Shown here: piece after piece, positions 34,398 through 42,185 of the stretch
Layout: the number at the start of each line of letters is the position of its first letter
Numbering within the stretch: the first letter of the stretch is position 1
NCBI GenBank assembly: GCA_009777055.1
Contig: WRMQ01000009.1
Span: forward strand, 1 to 42,942
DNA: 42,942 nucleotides
Source: Oscillospiraceae bacterium
GTDB taxonomy: Bacteria > Bacillota > Clostridia > Oscillospirales > Acutalibacteraceae
Direction: 5' to 3'
Made by a program: the position numbers and the translations under genes
The notes under the pieces: model-generated
The model's input: only the letters and a program-made list of their open reading frames with translations
Database searches by the model: none
Told to the model about the DNA's origin: nothing

Positions 34398-34477
34398 TTA
34401 TCGTAGGCAGGTGCGGTCAGCCTGAAAATATGATTGTTATCTAAAAAATAAATATCTAAAATAGAGTGGTAGGTGCC

Positions 34478-35791
34478 ATGGGAATTTTTACGCGGTCTGG
34501 CCTGAAGCTTGGCCATCACAAACGAACCAGCGGGATGCAAGCCCTGCGTGTCGGTGACTGCGACTGCAAAAGCGTCGTTTTACCGATGAAACAGCACATC
34601 GGCGCGGCCTGCGAAGCCCTGGTGAAGCCAGGCGAACGGGTTTTGGCGGGGCAGCTGATCGGCGACACCGACGCGAGGGTGGCGGCGCCCGTGCACGCGA
34701 GCATCTCGGGCCTGGTGAAAAAAATCGGCACGGTCCGCCTGGCGGACGGCGAGGACGTGCGGGCTGTCGAGATTGAGTCCGACGGCCTGATGGAGCATAT
34801 CGAATACCTGCCGCCTCGGGTGGAATCCCTGGATGATTTCATCGCGGCGGTGCGCGCCTCGGGGCTTGTGGGCCTGGGCGGCGCGGGCTACCCCGCCCAC
34901 GCGAAGCTGCGCGGCAGCGTGGGGAAGGTGGATACCCTGCTCGTCAACGGGGCGGAGTGCGAGCCCTTCGTCACCGCCGACCACCGCGAAATGCTGGACG
35001 CGGCCGCCGACGTGATCGACGGCATCCACCAGCTTTGCCGCTGGATGGAGATCGGCAGGGCCGTGATCGGCATTGAGAACAACAAGCCCGACGCCATCGC
35101 CCTGCTGCGCGGCCTTTGCGCCGGGGCAAGCACGCCGGCGCTTTCCATTTCCGTCAAGGCCGTGCCCAGCCGCTATCCCCAGGGCTCGAACAAGCAGCTC
35201 AGCCAGACGCTCACGGGGCGTGTGATCCCTCTGGGGGGCCGGCTGAGCGACGTGGGTCTGGTGATGATGAACGTGGTGAGCACGGCGTTTCTGGGGCGTT
35301 ATCTGCGCACGGGCAAGCCCCTGATCAGCCGGACGGTGACCATCGACGGCGACGCCGTGCCCAAGCCGGTGAACCTGCGCGTGCCCATCGGCATCAGCCT
35401 GCGGGAGCTGCTGGCGTTCTGCGGAATGGCGGAGGCCAACCCGTCGAAAATCATTCTGGGGGGTCCCATGATGGGCCGCGTTGTTCCCGATCTGGACACG
35501 GTGATCGGCAAATGCGACGGGGCGGTTCTTTTGCTGGGCCGCCGCGCGGCGAAGCCAAAGCCCGAAACCCCCTGCATCCGCTGCGGCGCCTGCGTATCCG
35601 CCTGCCCCATGCGGCTGCGGCCGCTCCTGCTGGAGCGGGCCTGCCTGGCGCGGGAGACGGAGACCCTGGTGCGGCTGAACGCGTCCGCCTGCCTGGAGTG
35701 TGGCTGCTGCGCCTATATCTGCCCGGCGGGACGGGAGCTTGTGCAGAGAATACAACGCGGGAAAAAACTGGCGAAAGGAGCGGTGAAATGA
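34478..35791 (+). CDS. rnfC: Rnf electron transport complex subunit RnfC
   Basis: The peripheral subunit that docks NADH/NAD on the cytoplasmic face, with FMN and two 4Fe-4S clusters. About 437 residues. GLVGLGGAGYPAHAKLRG is the FMN/NAD-binding loop and LVNGAECEPFVTADHREML the following motif. The C-terminus has two ferredoxin motifs, CIRCGACVSACPMRL and CLECGCCAYICPAGREL. The start is uncertain: GTG 34466 (track) or ATG 34478 after AGGTG; I use the ATG. The stop overlaps rnfD (ATGA). Operon order rnfCDGEAB is the clostridial type. Confidence 0.95.
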   Translation: MGIFTRSGLKLGHHKRTSGMQALRVGDCDCKSVVLPMKQHIGAACEALVKPGERVLAGQLIGDTDARVAAPVHASISGLVKKIGTVRLADGEDVRAVEIESDGLMEHIEYLPPRVESLDDFIAAVRASGLVGLGGAGYPAHAKLRGSVGKVDTLLVNGAECEPFVTADHREMLDAAADVIDGIHQLCRWMEIGRAVIGIENNKPDAIALLRGLCAGASTPALSISVKAVPSRYPQGSNKQLSQTLTGRVIPLGGRLSDVGLVMMNVVSTAFLGRYLRTGKPLISRTVTIDGDAVPKPVNLRVPIGISLRELLAFCGMAEANPSKIILGGPMMGRVVPDLDTVIGKCDGAVLLLGRRAAKPKPETPCIRCGACVSACPMRLRPLLLERACLARETETLVRLNASACLECGCCAYICPAGRELVQRIQRGKKLAKGAVK

Positions 35792-36762
35792 ACGAAAGTA
35801 TAATGAGCGCTTCGCCGCACATCCGCAGCGCGCGGAGCACGCCGGGCATCATGCTTTTTGTGTGCCTGGCCCTGCTGCCCTCCTTGGCGGCCGCCGTATG
35901 GAATTTCGGCAGCCGCGCGCTGGCGGTTACGGCGGTTTCGGTCGCCTGCTGCGCCGGCTTCGAGGCCCTGTGGAGCCTCGCCCTGAAAAAGAAACAGACC
36001 GTGGGCGACTGGAGCGCCGTGGTCACGGGCCTGCTGCTGGCATTTAACCTGCCCGCCACGCTGCCGCTGTGGATGGTACCCATCGGGGCGGGGGTGGCCA
36101 TCGTGATCGTCAAGCAATTGTTCGGCGGCATCGGCCAGAACTTTGCCAACCCGGCCATCACGGCGCGCATCGTGCTCATGATCAGCTTTACCGCCCAAAT
36201 GACCTCCTGGAACGCGCCCACCGGCCACAGCTGGGGCGCGGACGCGGTCGCCGCGGCCACGCCGATGAACCTGCTTTCGGACGAAAGCGCCGGGCAGGCG
36301 CTGCCCGGCCTGTGGGATATGTTCCTGGGCCGCCACGGCGGCTCGCTGGGCGAAACCTGCGCCCTGGCGCTGCTGCTGGGCGGCATATTCCTGTGCCTGG
36401 TCAAGGTGATCAGCCCGCTGATTCCCCTTTGCTTTGTGGGCACGGTGGCCATATTCAGCTTGCTTTACGGGCGTTTTGACCCGCAGTTCATGGCCTATCA
36501 GATTTTGGGCGGCGGGCTGCTGCTGGGCGCGGTCTTCATGGCGACGGACTACGTTACCGTGCCGGTCAACCGCTGGGGCAAGGTTGTTTTCGCGGTGGGC
36601 TGCGGCCTCGTGACCTGCCTGATCCGCTTTTACGGCAATATGCCGGAGGGCGTGAGCTTCGCCATTCTGCTGATGAACCTGCTCGCGCCGCATATTGAAA
36701 AGCTCACCGCGCCCAGAGCCCTGGGGGAAAAGAGAAAGGGGAAGACCCATGCCAAGGCTTAG
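35788..36762 (+). CDS. rnfD: Rnf complex subunit RnfD
   Basis: An integral membrane subunit, 324 residues, about nine or ten TM helices, carrying covalently bound FMN. The expected flavin Thr is in the motif DAVAAATPMNLL. VKQLFGGIGQNFANPAITARI and GGGLLLGAVFMATDYVT are typical NqrB/RnfD segments. The track ORF begins inside rnfC at 35116 but ATG 35788 follows AAAGGAG and gives a natural N-terminus; it overlaps the rnfC stop by four bases. The 3' end overlaps rnfG by 14 bases. Confidence 0.95.
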   Translation: MNESIMSASPHIRSARSTPGIMLFVCLALLPSLAAAVWNFGSRALAVTAVSVACCAGFEALWSLALKKKQTVGDWSAVVTGLLLAFNLPATLPLWMVPIGAGVAIVIVKQLFGGIGQNFANPAITARIVLMISFTAQMTSWNAPTGHSWGADAVAAATPMNLLSDESAGQALPGLWDMFLGRHGGSLGETCALALLLGGIFLCLVKVISPLIPLCFVGTVAIFSLLYGRFDPQFMAYQILGGGLLLGAVFMATDYVTVPVNRWGKVVFAVGCGLVTCLIRFYGNMPEGVSFAILLMNLLAPHIEKLTAPRALGEKRKGKTHAKA

Positions 36763-37258
36763 CCTGAAGGAAATCCTGAAACCGGCGCTGACGCTGACCT
36801 TGATCTGCCTGTGTGTCGCCGGGGCCCTGGCGGCCGTGAACGCCCTGACGGCGGCGCCCATCGCCGCCAACGAAAAGCGCGGGGCCGATCTGGCCCGGCA
36901 GCAGATTTTTCCCGGGGCGGAATTTGAAAGCGGGGGCGATTATTTTATCGCGAAAAAAGACGGCGCCGTCATAGGGTATTGCGTCGAAACCGAGGCCCAG
37001 GGCTACGGCGGGGCGATCAAGGTCGCCACGGGGCTTGGCCCACAGGGAGACATTGTCAGGGTGCAGGTGGTCGCCTGCGACGGCGAAACGCCCGGCCTTG
37101 GCACAAAGGTGAAGGAAGAAGGCTTTCTGGGGCAGTTCATTGGCCAGAAAAACGCCGCGGGCGTGGACGATATCGCCAGCGCGACCTATTCCAGCCGGGG
37201 CGTCGTCCATGCCGTCAACCAGGCGCTGGAGATTTACGGGGAGGTGATCGCGCCATGA
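36749..37258 (+). CDS. rnfG: Rnf complex subunit RnfG
   Basis: A 169-residue extracellular flavoprotein anchored by one N-terminal TM (LTLTLICLCVAGALAAVNAL). The FMN-binding motif is ASATYSSRGVV (the Thr takes FMN), preceded by GETPGLGTKVKEEGFLGQF. ATG 36749 has AAAGGGG upstream; the track start 36695 lies inside rnfD. The stop overlaps rnfE by four bases. Confidence 0.95.
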   Translation: MPRLSLKEILKPALTLTLICLCVAGALAAVNALTAAPIAANEKRGADLARQQIFPGAEFESGGDYFIAKKDGAVIGYCVETEAQGYGGAIKVATGLGPQGDIVRVQVVACDGETPGLGTKVKEEGFLGQFIGQKNAAGVDDIASATYSSRGVVHAVNQALEIYGEVIAP

Positions 37259-37920
37259 AAGCAAGAAAAGAAATAAAAGCTGATCTGGGCAAAGAGCTGA
37301 CTAAGGGCTTCCTCAGGGAAAACCCCGTGCTGCGGCTGCTGCTGGGCATGTGCCCCGCCCTGGCCGTGAGCACCACGGTCACGGCGGCGCTGGGGATGGG
37401 CACGGCAGCCTCTATCGTGCTGCTGCTGTCGAACATCATTATTTCCGCCCTGCGCAGAATCATTCCCGACAGAGTGCGCATACCGGCCTATATCACGGTT
37501 ATTGCGGGCCTTGTAACCCTTGTGCAGATGCTCGTCAAGGCCTACGTGCCGGCTATCGACAGCGCGCTGGGGATTTACCTGCCCCTCATCACCGTCAACT
37601 GCATCATCCTCGGCCGCGCGGACGGCTTCGCCAACAGCCACGGCGTGGCGGCCTCGGCCTGCGACGCCATCGGCATGGGCATAGGCTTCACAGCCGCGCT
37701 GACCCTCATCGCGGCGCTGCGCGAAATCTTTGGCGCGGGCGCCTTCGCGGGTATAAGCCTGTTCGGCACGCCCGCCGCGATTTTAATCCTGCCGCCCGGC
37801 GGCTTCTTCGTCTGCGGCTGCATGATCGCCCTGGCGAACAAGCTGCAGGGCCCCAGAGCCAGAAAGCAAGAAAATAAGTGCATGAGCTGCATGGAATGCG
37901 AAGGGGGCTGCGCAACATGA
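37255..37920 (+). CDS. rnfE: Rnf complex subunit RnfE with C-terminal Cys cluster
   Basis: An integral membrane subunit of 221 residues with about six TM helices, homologous to RnfA and NqrD. LTKGFLRENPVLRLLLGMCPALAVS and LGIYLPLITVNCIILGRAD are the family signatures; the Cys residues in these half-repeats can hold the shared 2Fe-2S cluster with RnfA. After the last helix there is a tail ending CMSCMECEGGCAT, a CxxCxxCxxxC motif not part of minimal RnfE. The start at ATG 37255 overlaps the rnfG stop. The G-rich codons of the Cys tail double as the rnfA ribosome-binding site. Confidence 0.95.
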   Translation: MKARKEIKADLGKELTKGFLRENPVLRLLLGMCPALAVSTTVTAALGMGTAASIVLLLSNIIISALRRIIPDRVRIPAYITVIAGLVTLVQMLVKAYVPAIDSALGIYLPLITVNCIILGRADGFANSHGVAASACDAIGMGIGFTAALTLIAALREIFGAGAFAGISLFGTPAAILILPPGGFFVCGCMIALANKLQGPRARKQENKCMSCMECEGGCAT

Positions 37921-38507
37921 CAAAAGAGTGGATTTCCCTGTTTTTCGCGGCGGTGCTCACCGGGAATTTCGTTTTGGCGCGTTTTTTGGGCATCTGCCCG
38001 TTTTTGGGCGTATCGAAAAAGGTCAATACCGCCGTGGGCATGAGCCTGGCCGTGATTTTCGTCATGGCCCTGGCCACAGCCGTGACCTGGCCTCTTAACG
38101 CGCTGCTGGAAAGCAAGGGCCTGGCGTATTTGCAGACCATCGTATTCATCCTGGTCATCGCGGCGCTGGTGCAGCTGGTTGAAATCGTGCTGAAGCGCTA
38201 CATCAAGGCGCTCTACCAGTCCCTGGGGATCTACCTGCCGCTGATCACCACCAACTGCGCGGTGCTGGGCGTGGTGCTGCTCAACGCGCAGGACGGCCTT
38301 GGCTTCGTGTCGTCGATGGTGAATTCCCTGGGCGCCGGCGCGGGCTTTTTGCTGGCCATGGTGATTTTTGCCGGCGTACGCGGCCGTATGGAGCACAGCG
38401 ATATTCCAAAGGCCTTTCAGGGCCTGCCGATCACGCTGGTCGCCGCGTCGATTGTATCCCTGAGCTTTTTGGGCTTCGGCGGAATCGTGGAACAGATTTT
38501 TGCCTGA
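37917..38507 (+). CDS. rnfA: Rnf complex subunit RnfA
   Basis: An integral membrane subunit, 196 residues, six TM helices, paired with RnfE. Signatures are FAAVLTGNFVLARFLGICPFLGVSK (with Cys) and LGIYLPLITTNCAVLGVVLL. ATG 37917 overlaps the rnfE stop (ATGA) and uses AAGGGGG within rnfE as SD. It is followed by a 40-base gap before rnfB. Confidence 0.96.
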   Translation: MTKEWISLFFAAVLTGNFVLARFLGICPFLGVSKKVNTAVGMSLAVIFVMALATAVTWPLNALLESKGLAYLQTIVFILVIAALVQLVEIVLKRYIKALYQSLGIYLPLITTNCAVLGVVLLNAQDGLGFVSSMVNSLGAGAGFLLAMVIFAGVRGRMEHSDIPKAFQGLPITLVAASIVSLSFLGFGGIVEQIFA

Positions 38508-38547
38508 TCATTTTTTCAGCGTACTATAAATCCAAGGAGATGCGCAT

Positions 38548-39339
38548 ATGACATCTATTCTATTGGCCGCCGCCATCGTTGCGGGCATAGGGCTGCTCGC
38601 CGGGGTGGGGCTTGCCATCGCCTCCGTCGTGCTGCATGTGCCCGTGGATGAGCGCGTGCTGCGGCTGAACGAAGCGCTGCCGGGCGTCAATTGCGGCGCC
38701 TGCGGCTACAGCGGCTGCATGGGCTATGCCGAGGCCATCGCCGGGCAGGGCGTGCCCTGCAACCTTTGCACCCCCGGCGGCGAGACGGCCGCGGGGGCTC
38801 TGGCGGAAATCATGGGCGTGCAGGCCGGCAAGGTCGCCGACCGCAACGCCGTGGTGCTCTGCGGCGGCACGGACGAAGCCTGCGGCCAGCGCTGCGGCTA
38901 TCAGGGGGAGCAAAGCTGCGCCGCGGCCGCGCTGCTTTATGGCGGGCCAAAGCTCTGCGGCCGCGGCTGCCTGGGCCTTGGTGACTGCGCCGCCCTCTGC
39001 CCACAGGGGGCCATCACGCTGCGGGAGGGCATTGCCTGGGTAGATCCCGAGCTGTGCCACGGCTGCTCGCTGTGCGTGAACACCTGCCCCAAGGGCATTA
39101 TCACAATGATGGTAGCCCGCGGCAAGGCGCTCAACCTGTGTTCCTCCAGGGCGGAGGGAGCCGTGGTGCGAAAGCAATGCAAGGCGGGCTGCATCGCCTG
39201 CAGGCTATGCCAGCGCGCCTGCCCCACAGGCGCGATCACCGTGGAAAACAATCTGGCCCAAATTGACCTTGAGCTATGCACAGGCTGCGGCCAATGCCTG
39301 GAAAAATGCCCGAAGGGCTGCCTGGTTATGTCGAATTAA
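38548..39339 (+). CDS. rnfB: Rnf complex subunit RnfB (multi-cluster ferredoxin-type)
   Basis: The entry subunit for reduced ferredoxin, 263 residues. One N-terminal TM, then a 4Fe-4S domain (GVNCGACGYSGCMGYAEAI ... CNLC), then four ferredoxin motifs: CGRGCLGLGDCAALCPQGAI, CHGCSLCVNTCPKGII, CKAGCIACRLCQRACPTGAI and CTGCGQCLEKCPKGCL. This agrees with the cluster-rich RnfB of acetogens such as Acetobacterium. AAGGAG precedes the ATG by eight bases. Its TAA overlaps the start of the composite repeat at 39333. Confidence 0.96.
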   Translation: MTSILLAAAIVAGIGLLAGVGLAIASVVLHVPVDERVLRLNEALPGVNCGACGYSGCMGYAEAIAGQGVPCNLCTPGGETAAGALAEIMGVQAGKVADRNAVVLCGGTDEACGQRCGYQGEQSCAAAALLYGGPKLCGRGCLGLGDCAALCPQGAITLREGIAWVDPELCHGCSLCVNTCPKGIITMMVARGKALNLCSSRAEGAVVRKQCKAGCIACRLCQRACPTGAITVENNLAQIDLELCTGCGQCLEKCPKGCLVMSN

Positions 39340-39441
39340 CAATGAACAATGAATAATGAACAATTGAGCCGGTCCGCTGTTTATTTCGAACAGCGGACCG
39401 GCCTAATTGTTCATTGTTAATTGTTCACTGTTCATTGCTAA
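39333..39441. repeat. Composite inverted repeat with central 14-bp stem (copies C and C')
   Basis: Two AACAAT/GGCCGGTC elements face each other and end in a 14-bp perfect stem GCCGGTCCGCTGTT / AACAGCGGACCGGC (39368-39381 and 39389-39402), loop TATTTCG. The full structure is about 109 bp. It lies between converging genes (rnfB and the minus-strand gene ending at 39425) and overlaps both stop codons. The hairpin may terminate both transcripts, though there is no T-run. Confidence 0.85.
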
Positions 39442-39844
39442 CCAATTCCGTTACGAGTCGCAGCTTGGCTAGCAGGGTTTGTTCCAGCGTGTTGACATGC
39501 CGCAGCATGTTGGCTACGCTCTCGTTGACCTCCAGCATTTTATCAATGTCGCCCGTGTTCGCGATCGCGGCCTGGATTTTTTCTCCCTCCGCGTTCATGA
39601 TGTGCGCCAGCGCGGCTTCGCCCAGCGCGATGCTTCCCATAATCCGCGCCGCCGCTTCGCGGATGTTTTCGCAGGGCGGCGGCGGAGGGCAGGGCTCCGG
39701 CGGGGGGCAGGGCGGCGGTTCGGGCGGTTCGGGCGGCGGTTCGGGGGGACAGCAGGACATCACCATATCATAGAGCGTGCGGTTGTTCCGCGAGAATCCA
39801 TATGCCAAGGCGAGCAGCAGCATCTTCAGCTCTTCGTCTCTCAT
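39425..39844 (-). CDS. Pro/Cys-rich paralog of the SIALxEAA-block family
   Basis: 139 residues from ATG 39844 (146 from a GTG at 39865; neither SD is clear). The N-terminus (MRDEELKMLLLALAYGFSRNNRTLYDMV) leads to MSCC and about 27 residues of almost pure Pro/Glu/Cys (CPPPEPCPPPPPC). Then comes the shared block: IMGSIALGEAALAHIMNAEG, EKIQ, and a helical C-terminus with LEVNESVANMLRHVNTLEQTLLAKL. No signal peptide. It is divergent from three plus-strand paralogs starting at 40005, with a nested dyad in the shared promoter region. No established family was recognised; see the findings. Confidence 0.75.
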   Translation of the reverse strand: MRDEELKMLLLALAYGFSRNNRTLYDMVMSCCPPEPPPEPPEPPPCPPPEPCPPPPPCENIREAAARIMGSIALGEAALAHIMNAEGEKIQAAIANTGDIDKMLEVNESVANMLRHVNTLEQTLLAKLRLVTELVSNEQ

Positions 39845-39902
39845 GGCCTCATTCTTTCTAAACACGGAATGCGCACGGAACCCGTCCCTGCTTATCTATA
39901 TG

Positions 39903-39934
39903 ATGCCGCGGTGGCAAATTTGCCGGGGCGGCAT
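39903..39934. promoter_or_regulatory. Nested 32-bp dyad in the divergent promoter region
   Basis: ATGCCGC - GGT - GGCAAATTTGCC - GGG - GCGGCAT: an inner perfect 12-bp palindrome and an outer 7-bp inverted repeat share one centre (39918.5). The flanks CATATGATA (plus strand, 39932-39940) and CATATAGATA (minus strand) resemble sporulation sigma -10 boxes (CATANNNTA), the first exactly. This looks like an operator serving both divergent genes. Confidence 0.6.
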
Positions 39935-40004
39935 ATGATAGGGTGAAGAATCCTTTCAGCATTTGAGGGTGCTTCACATTTTGGACAAAAGGAGCTCGTT
40001 TGGG

Positions 40005-40337
40005 ATGTCAATGCCCCGAATTACAATTCCGGCATCAGTGACGGAAGAAAACGCACTGGCGAATATCATCGCCTCCATCGCCCTTGAGGAAGCCGCGCTC
40101 GCCCACATCATCAACGCGGAGGGCGAAAAAATTCAAAGAGTTGTGGGAACCTTTACGCCGGAAGGCGCGGCAGAACCGCTGGAACTCTTGGTTCCGGCAA
40201 CCGCCGAAGACATGCAGGCGATCAACACCGCCGTGGGCGAAATGATGGAGACCGTTTCGAGTATTGAAACATCGCTGCACAATAAGCTGAGGACCGTCTT
40301 GGCTGTCCTCGAAATTCCGGAAGCGGCAGGGCCGTAA
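40005..40337 (+). CDS. SIALxEAA-block protein 1 (110 aa)
   Basis: 110 residues beginning MSMPRITIPAS. ATG 40005 has AAAAGGAG upstream; the track start 39963 is a TTG. The shared block is at about residues 17-48 (ALANIIASIALEEAALAHII, then NAEGEKIQRVVG), followed by an amphipathic helix (MQAINTAVGEMMETVSSIET, then SLHNKLRTVL). There is no signal peptide, TM or sorting signal. It is the shortest family member, essentially the bare domain. Confidence 0.8.
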   Translation: MSMPRITIPASVTEENALANIIASIALEEAALAHIINAEGEKIQRVVGTFTPEGAAEPLELLVPATAEDMQAINTAVGEMMETVSSIETSLHNKLRTVLAVLEIPEAAGP

Positions 40338-40434
40338 GAAAAAATTCTGTAAACCCGCCCGGCGCGTAACGAAGCGAAACATACCGCGTTGTGCGCGGCA
40401 AGGGCAAATACGTAATAGAAGGAGCCGATTCCCC

Positions 40435-41040
40435 ATGTCGATGCCCGAAATTAATTTGGAAGAAATTCTGCCAAGAGACGCGCTGGCGGCAGTTATGGCA
40501 TCCATCGCGCTGCAAGAGGCCGCGGTCGCGCATGTCTTGAACGCCGAGGGCGAAAAAATTCAGGCGGTCGTCGGAATGGCCGATGCCACACTGGAAGAGC
40601 TGCAGGGCATCAACGAATCCGTTGGCGACTTGACCGACAGCGTCTCGTCCCTGACCGGCGAGATGCAGCGAAAGCTGCGCACGGCCATGGAGGCCCTGTA
40701 TCCCGGCATGCTGCCCGAGATAACCGCGACCCTGACCGTCAGAATCGTAGACGAGGACGGCGTTCCCCTCAACGCGGCGGGCGCGCAGTTTATATTGTTC
40801 GACAGCGAGGAGCCCCCCAATGAGTTCGCCTCCTTCCCGGTGGGCAGCTCCATCCGGTTCAACAATATTCCGCCCGGGCTGTATACCCTGCAGCAGATAA
40901 CGGCGCCGGAAGGCCACGAGATTGACCCCAACGAGTATCCCGTTGTGGTGCTCAGCGACGGCTCCATTCTGTTCGACGGCGCGGATGCCAGCATACACAT
41001 TCCCACCATTACAAACGAAACCACGGTTGAAACCCCGTAA
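40435..41040 (+). CDS. SIALxEAA-block protein 2 with SpaA/Cna-B-like module (201 aa)
   Basis: 201 residues beginning MSMPEINLEEILPRD. The family block (about 16-47: ALAAVMASIALQEAAVAHVL, NAEGEKIQAVVG) and helix (ESVGDLTDSVSSLTGEMQRK) occupy residues 1-95. Residues about 100-195 form a SpaA/Cna-B-like prealbumin fold: TVRIVDEDGVPLNAAGAQF, FNNIPPGLYTLQQITAPEGH, EYPVVVLSDGS. This module is common in Gram-positive surface proteins and pili, but there is no signal peptide or LPXTG here. GAAGGAG lies ten bases before the ATG. Confidence 0.85.
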   Translation: MSMPEINLEEILPRDALAAVMASIALQEAAVAHVLNAEGEKIQAVVGMADATLEELQGINESVGDLTDSVSSLTGEMQRKLRTAMEALYPGMLPEITATLTVRIVDEDGVPLNAAGAQFILFDSEEPPNEFASFPVGSSIRFNNIPPGLYTLQQITAPEGHEIDPNEYPVVVLSDGSILFDGADASIHIPTITNETTVETP

Positions 41041-41076
41041 ATGCCAAAAGTTTTAAATTAGAAAGGACGCGCGCCT

Positions 41077-42039
41077 ATGTCGATGCCCGATATTGCTTTG
41101 ACAGTGATCGACCCCAGAACCGCGCTGGCGAGCATCATCGCCTCCATCGCGCTGCAGGAAGCGGCTGTGTCGCATGTGCTGAACGCGGAAGGTGAAAAAA
41201 TCCAGGCCGTCGTGGGTATGACAGGAGCGACTGTCGGGGATTTGCAGGATATCAACCGCTCCGTCATGGAAACGGTGGACAATGTCGCCTTGCTTGAAGA
41301 CGATTTGCGGAGCAAATTGCAGACCACCCTCAACGTGCTTTTCCCGCTGGCGAGCTTTGCCATTCGTTTTATAGACAGCTTCTCGGGAAGCCCCGTGAAC
41401 TGCCAATGCGCCTACTGCACGCTGACCAACGACACCACGGGAGAAAGCGACGGTATTTACGCCAGGGGCGATATTCTGCCTGTCACAAACCTGAAGCCGG
41501 GCAGCTATACGCTGCATATGCTTGACGCCTGCGCGGGACACGCGCACAACGAGAACGTGTTCGACATCTATGTCGACGCAAGGGGCAACGTCACATTCGA
41601 CGGCGCCGCGGTTACCGAGGGGACGCCAGCCGTCATTGAGCTGGACGAAGGCGCGTTTATGGCGGCGGCCCAGATCCAGGCCGCGCAGGAGCCCGCCGTG
41701 ACGGAGCCGCCTGCCGCGCCGCCGCCCGAACCAATGCCCGCGCCGCCCGAACCAACGCCCGAGCCGCCCGAGCTGCCCGCGCAGCCCCTGCCCGCGGCCG
41801 CGCCGCCTGTGACGCCGAAGCCCGACGCGAACCGCCAATATATCGTATACACGCTGACCAACAGCGCGACGGGAGAAACCACCACGTTTTATGAGAAGGA
41901 GTATTCCCGCATTCTCGCCAGCCTGCAGCCGGGCAGCTATACCCTGCATATGTTTGATGTATTCACGCGCAGGGAGAACGAGCTTGGCATTGAAGTGGAC
42001 GCCGACGGCAATGTCATGTTCAAGGCGCCGCAGCTGTAA
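41077..42039 (+). CDS. SIALxEAA-block protein 3 with two SpaA-like modules and Pro-rich hinge (320 aa)
   Basis: 320 residues beginning MSMPDIALTVIDPRT. The family block (ALASIIASIALQEAAVSHVL, NAEGEKIQAVVG) is followed by two related beta modules: about 100-185 (ITNLKPGSYTLHMLDAC-like: NLKPGSYTLHMLDACAGHAH) and about 250-320 (SLQPGSYTLHMFDVFTRREN), joined by a Pro/Glu/Ala hinge (PPAAPPPEPMPAPPEPTPEP). Both modules carry TLTNxxTGE. No signal peptide or sorting signal. It lies 36 bases after protein 2, so the two are probably co-transcribed. AAAGGA precedes the ATG by ten bases. Confidence 0.85.
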   Translation: MSMPDIALTVIDPRTALASIIASIALQEAAVSHVLNAEGEKIQAVVGMTGATVGDLQDINRSVMETVDNVALLEDDLRSKLQTTLNVLFPLASFAIRFIDSFSGSPVNCQCAYCTLTNDTTGESDGIYARGDILPVTNLKPGSYTLHMLDACAGHAHNENVFDIYVDARGNVTFDGAAVTEGTPAVIELDEGAFMAAAQIQAAQEPAVTEPPAAPPPEPMPAPPEPTPEPPELPAQPLPAAAPPVTPKPDANRQYIVYTLTNSATGETTTFYEKEYSRILASLQPGSYTLHMFDVFTRRENELGIEVDADGNVMFKAPQL

Positions 42040-42056
42040 CGCGTAAAAAAAGCCCC

Positions 42057-42087
42057 ACGCCGCCGGAACGCCATGTTCCGGCGGCGT
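42057..42087 (+). terminator. GC-rich hairpin after protein 3
   Basis: ACGCCGCCGGAAC pairs with GTTCCGGCGGCGT (13 bp, loop GCCAT). An A-run precedes it and CCCTTTGTCCC follows. It is a stable stem but the U-tract is poor, so termination is moderate at best. Confidence 0.55.
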
Positions 42088-42144
42088 CCCTTTGTCCCGG
42101 AACGCGGCTGTTTATTTTGAATATAATAGAACAGCATATTTATA

Positions 42145-42176
42145 TGCGATACTACAAAAATGCGACACTATAAAAA
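42145..42176 (+). repeat. Tandem 16-bp repeat before the beta-helix gene
   Basis: TGCGATACTACAAAAA is followed directly by TGCGACACTATAAAAA (14 of 16 identical). Just upstream is the palindrome GCATATTTATATGC. The last unit runs into the ribosome-binding site of the next gene. Confidence 0.8.
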
Positions 42177-42185
42177 GAGGAGGGG

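Noticed and set aside
35116-35787. N-terminal extension of RnfD in the ORF track
   Set aside because: It lies inside rnfC in another frame; ATG 35788 has a good SD and the ATGA overlap typical of this operon.
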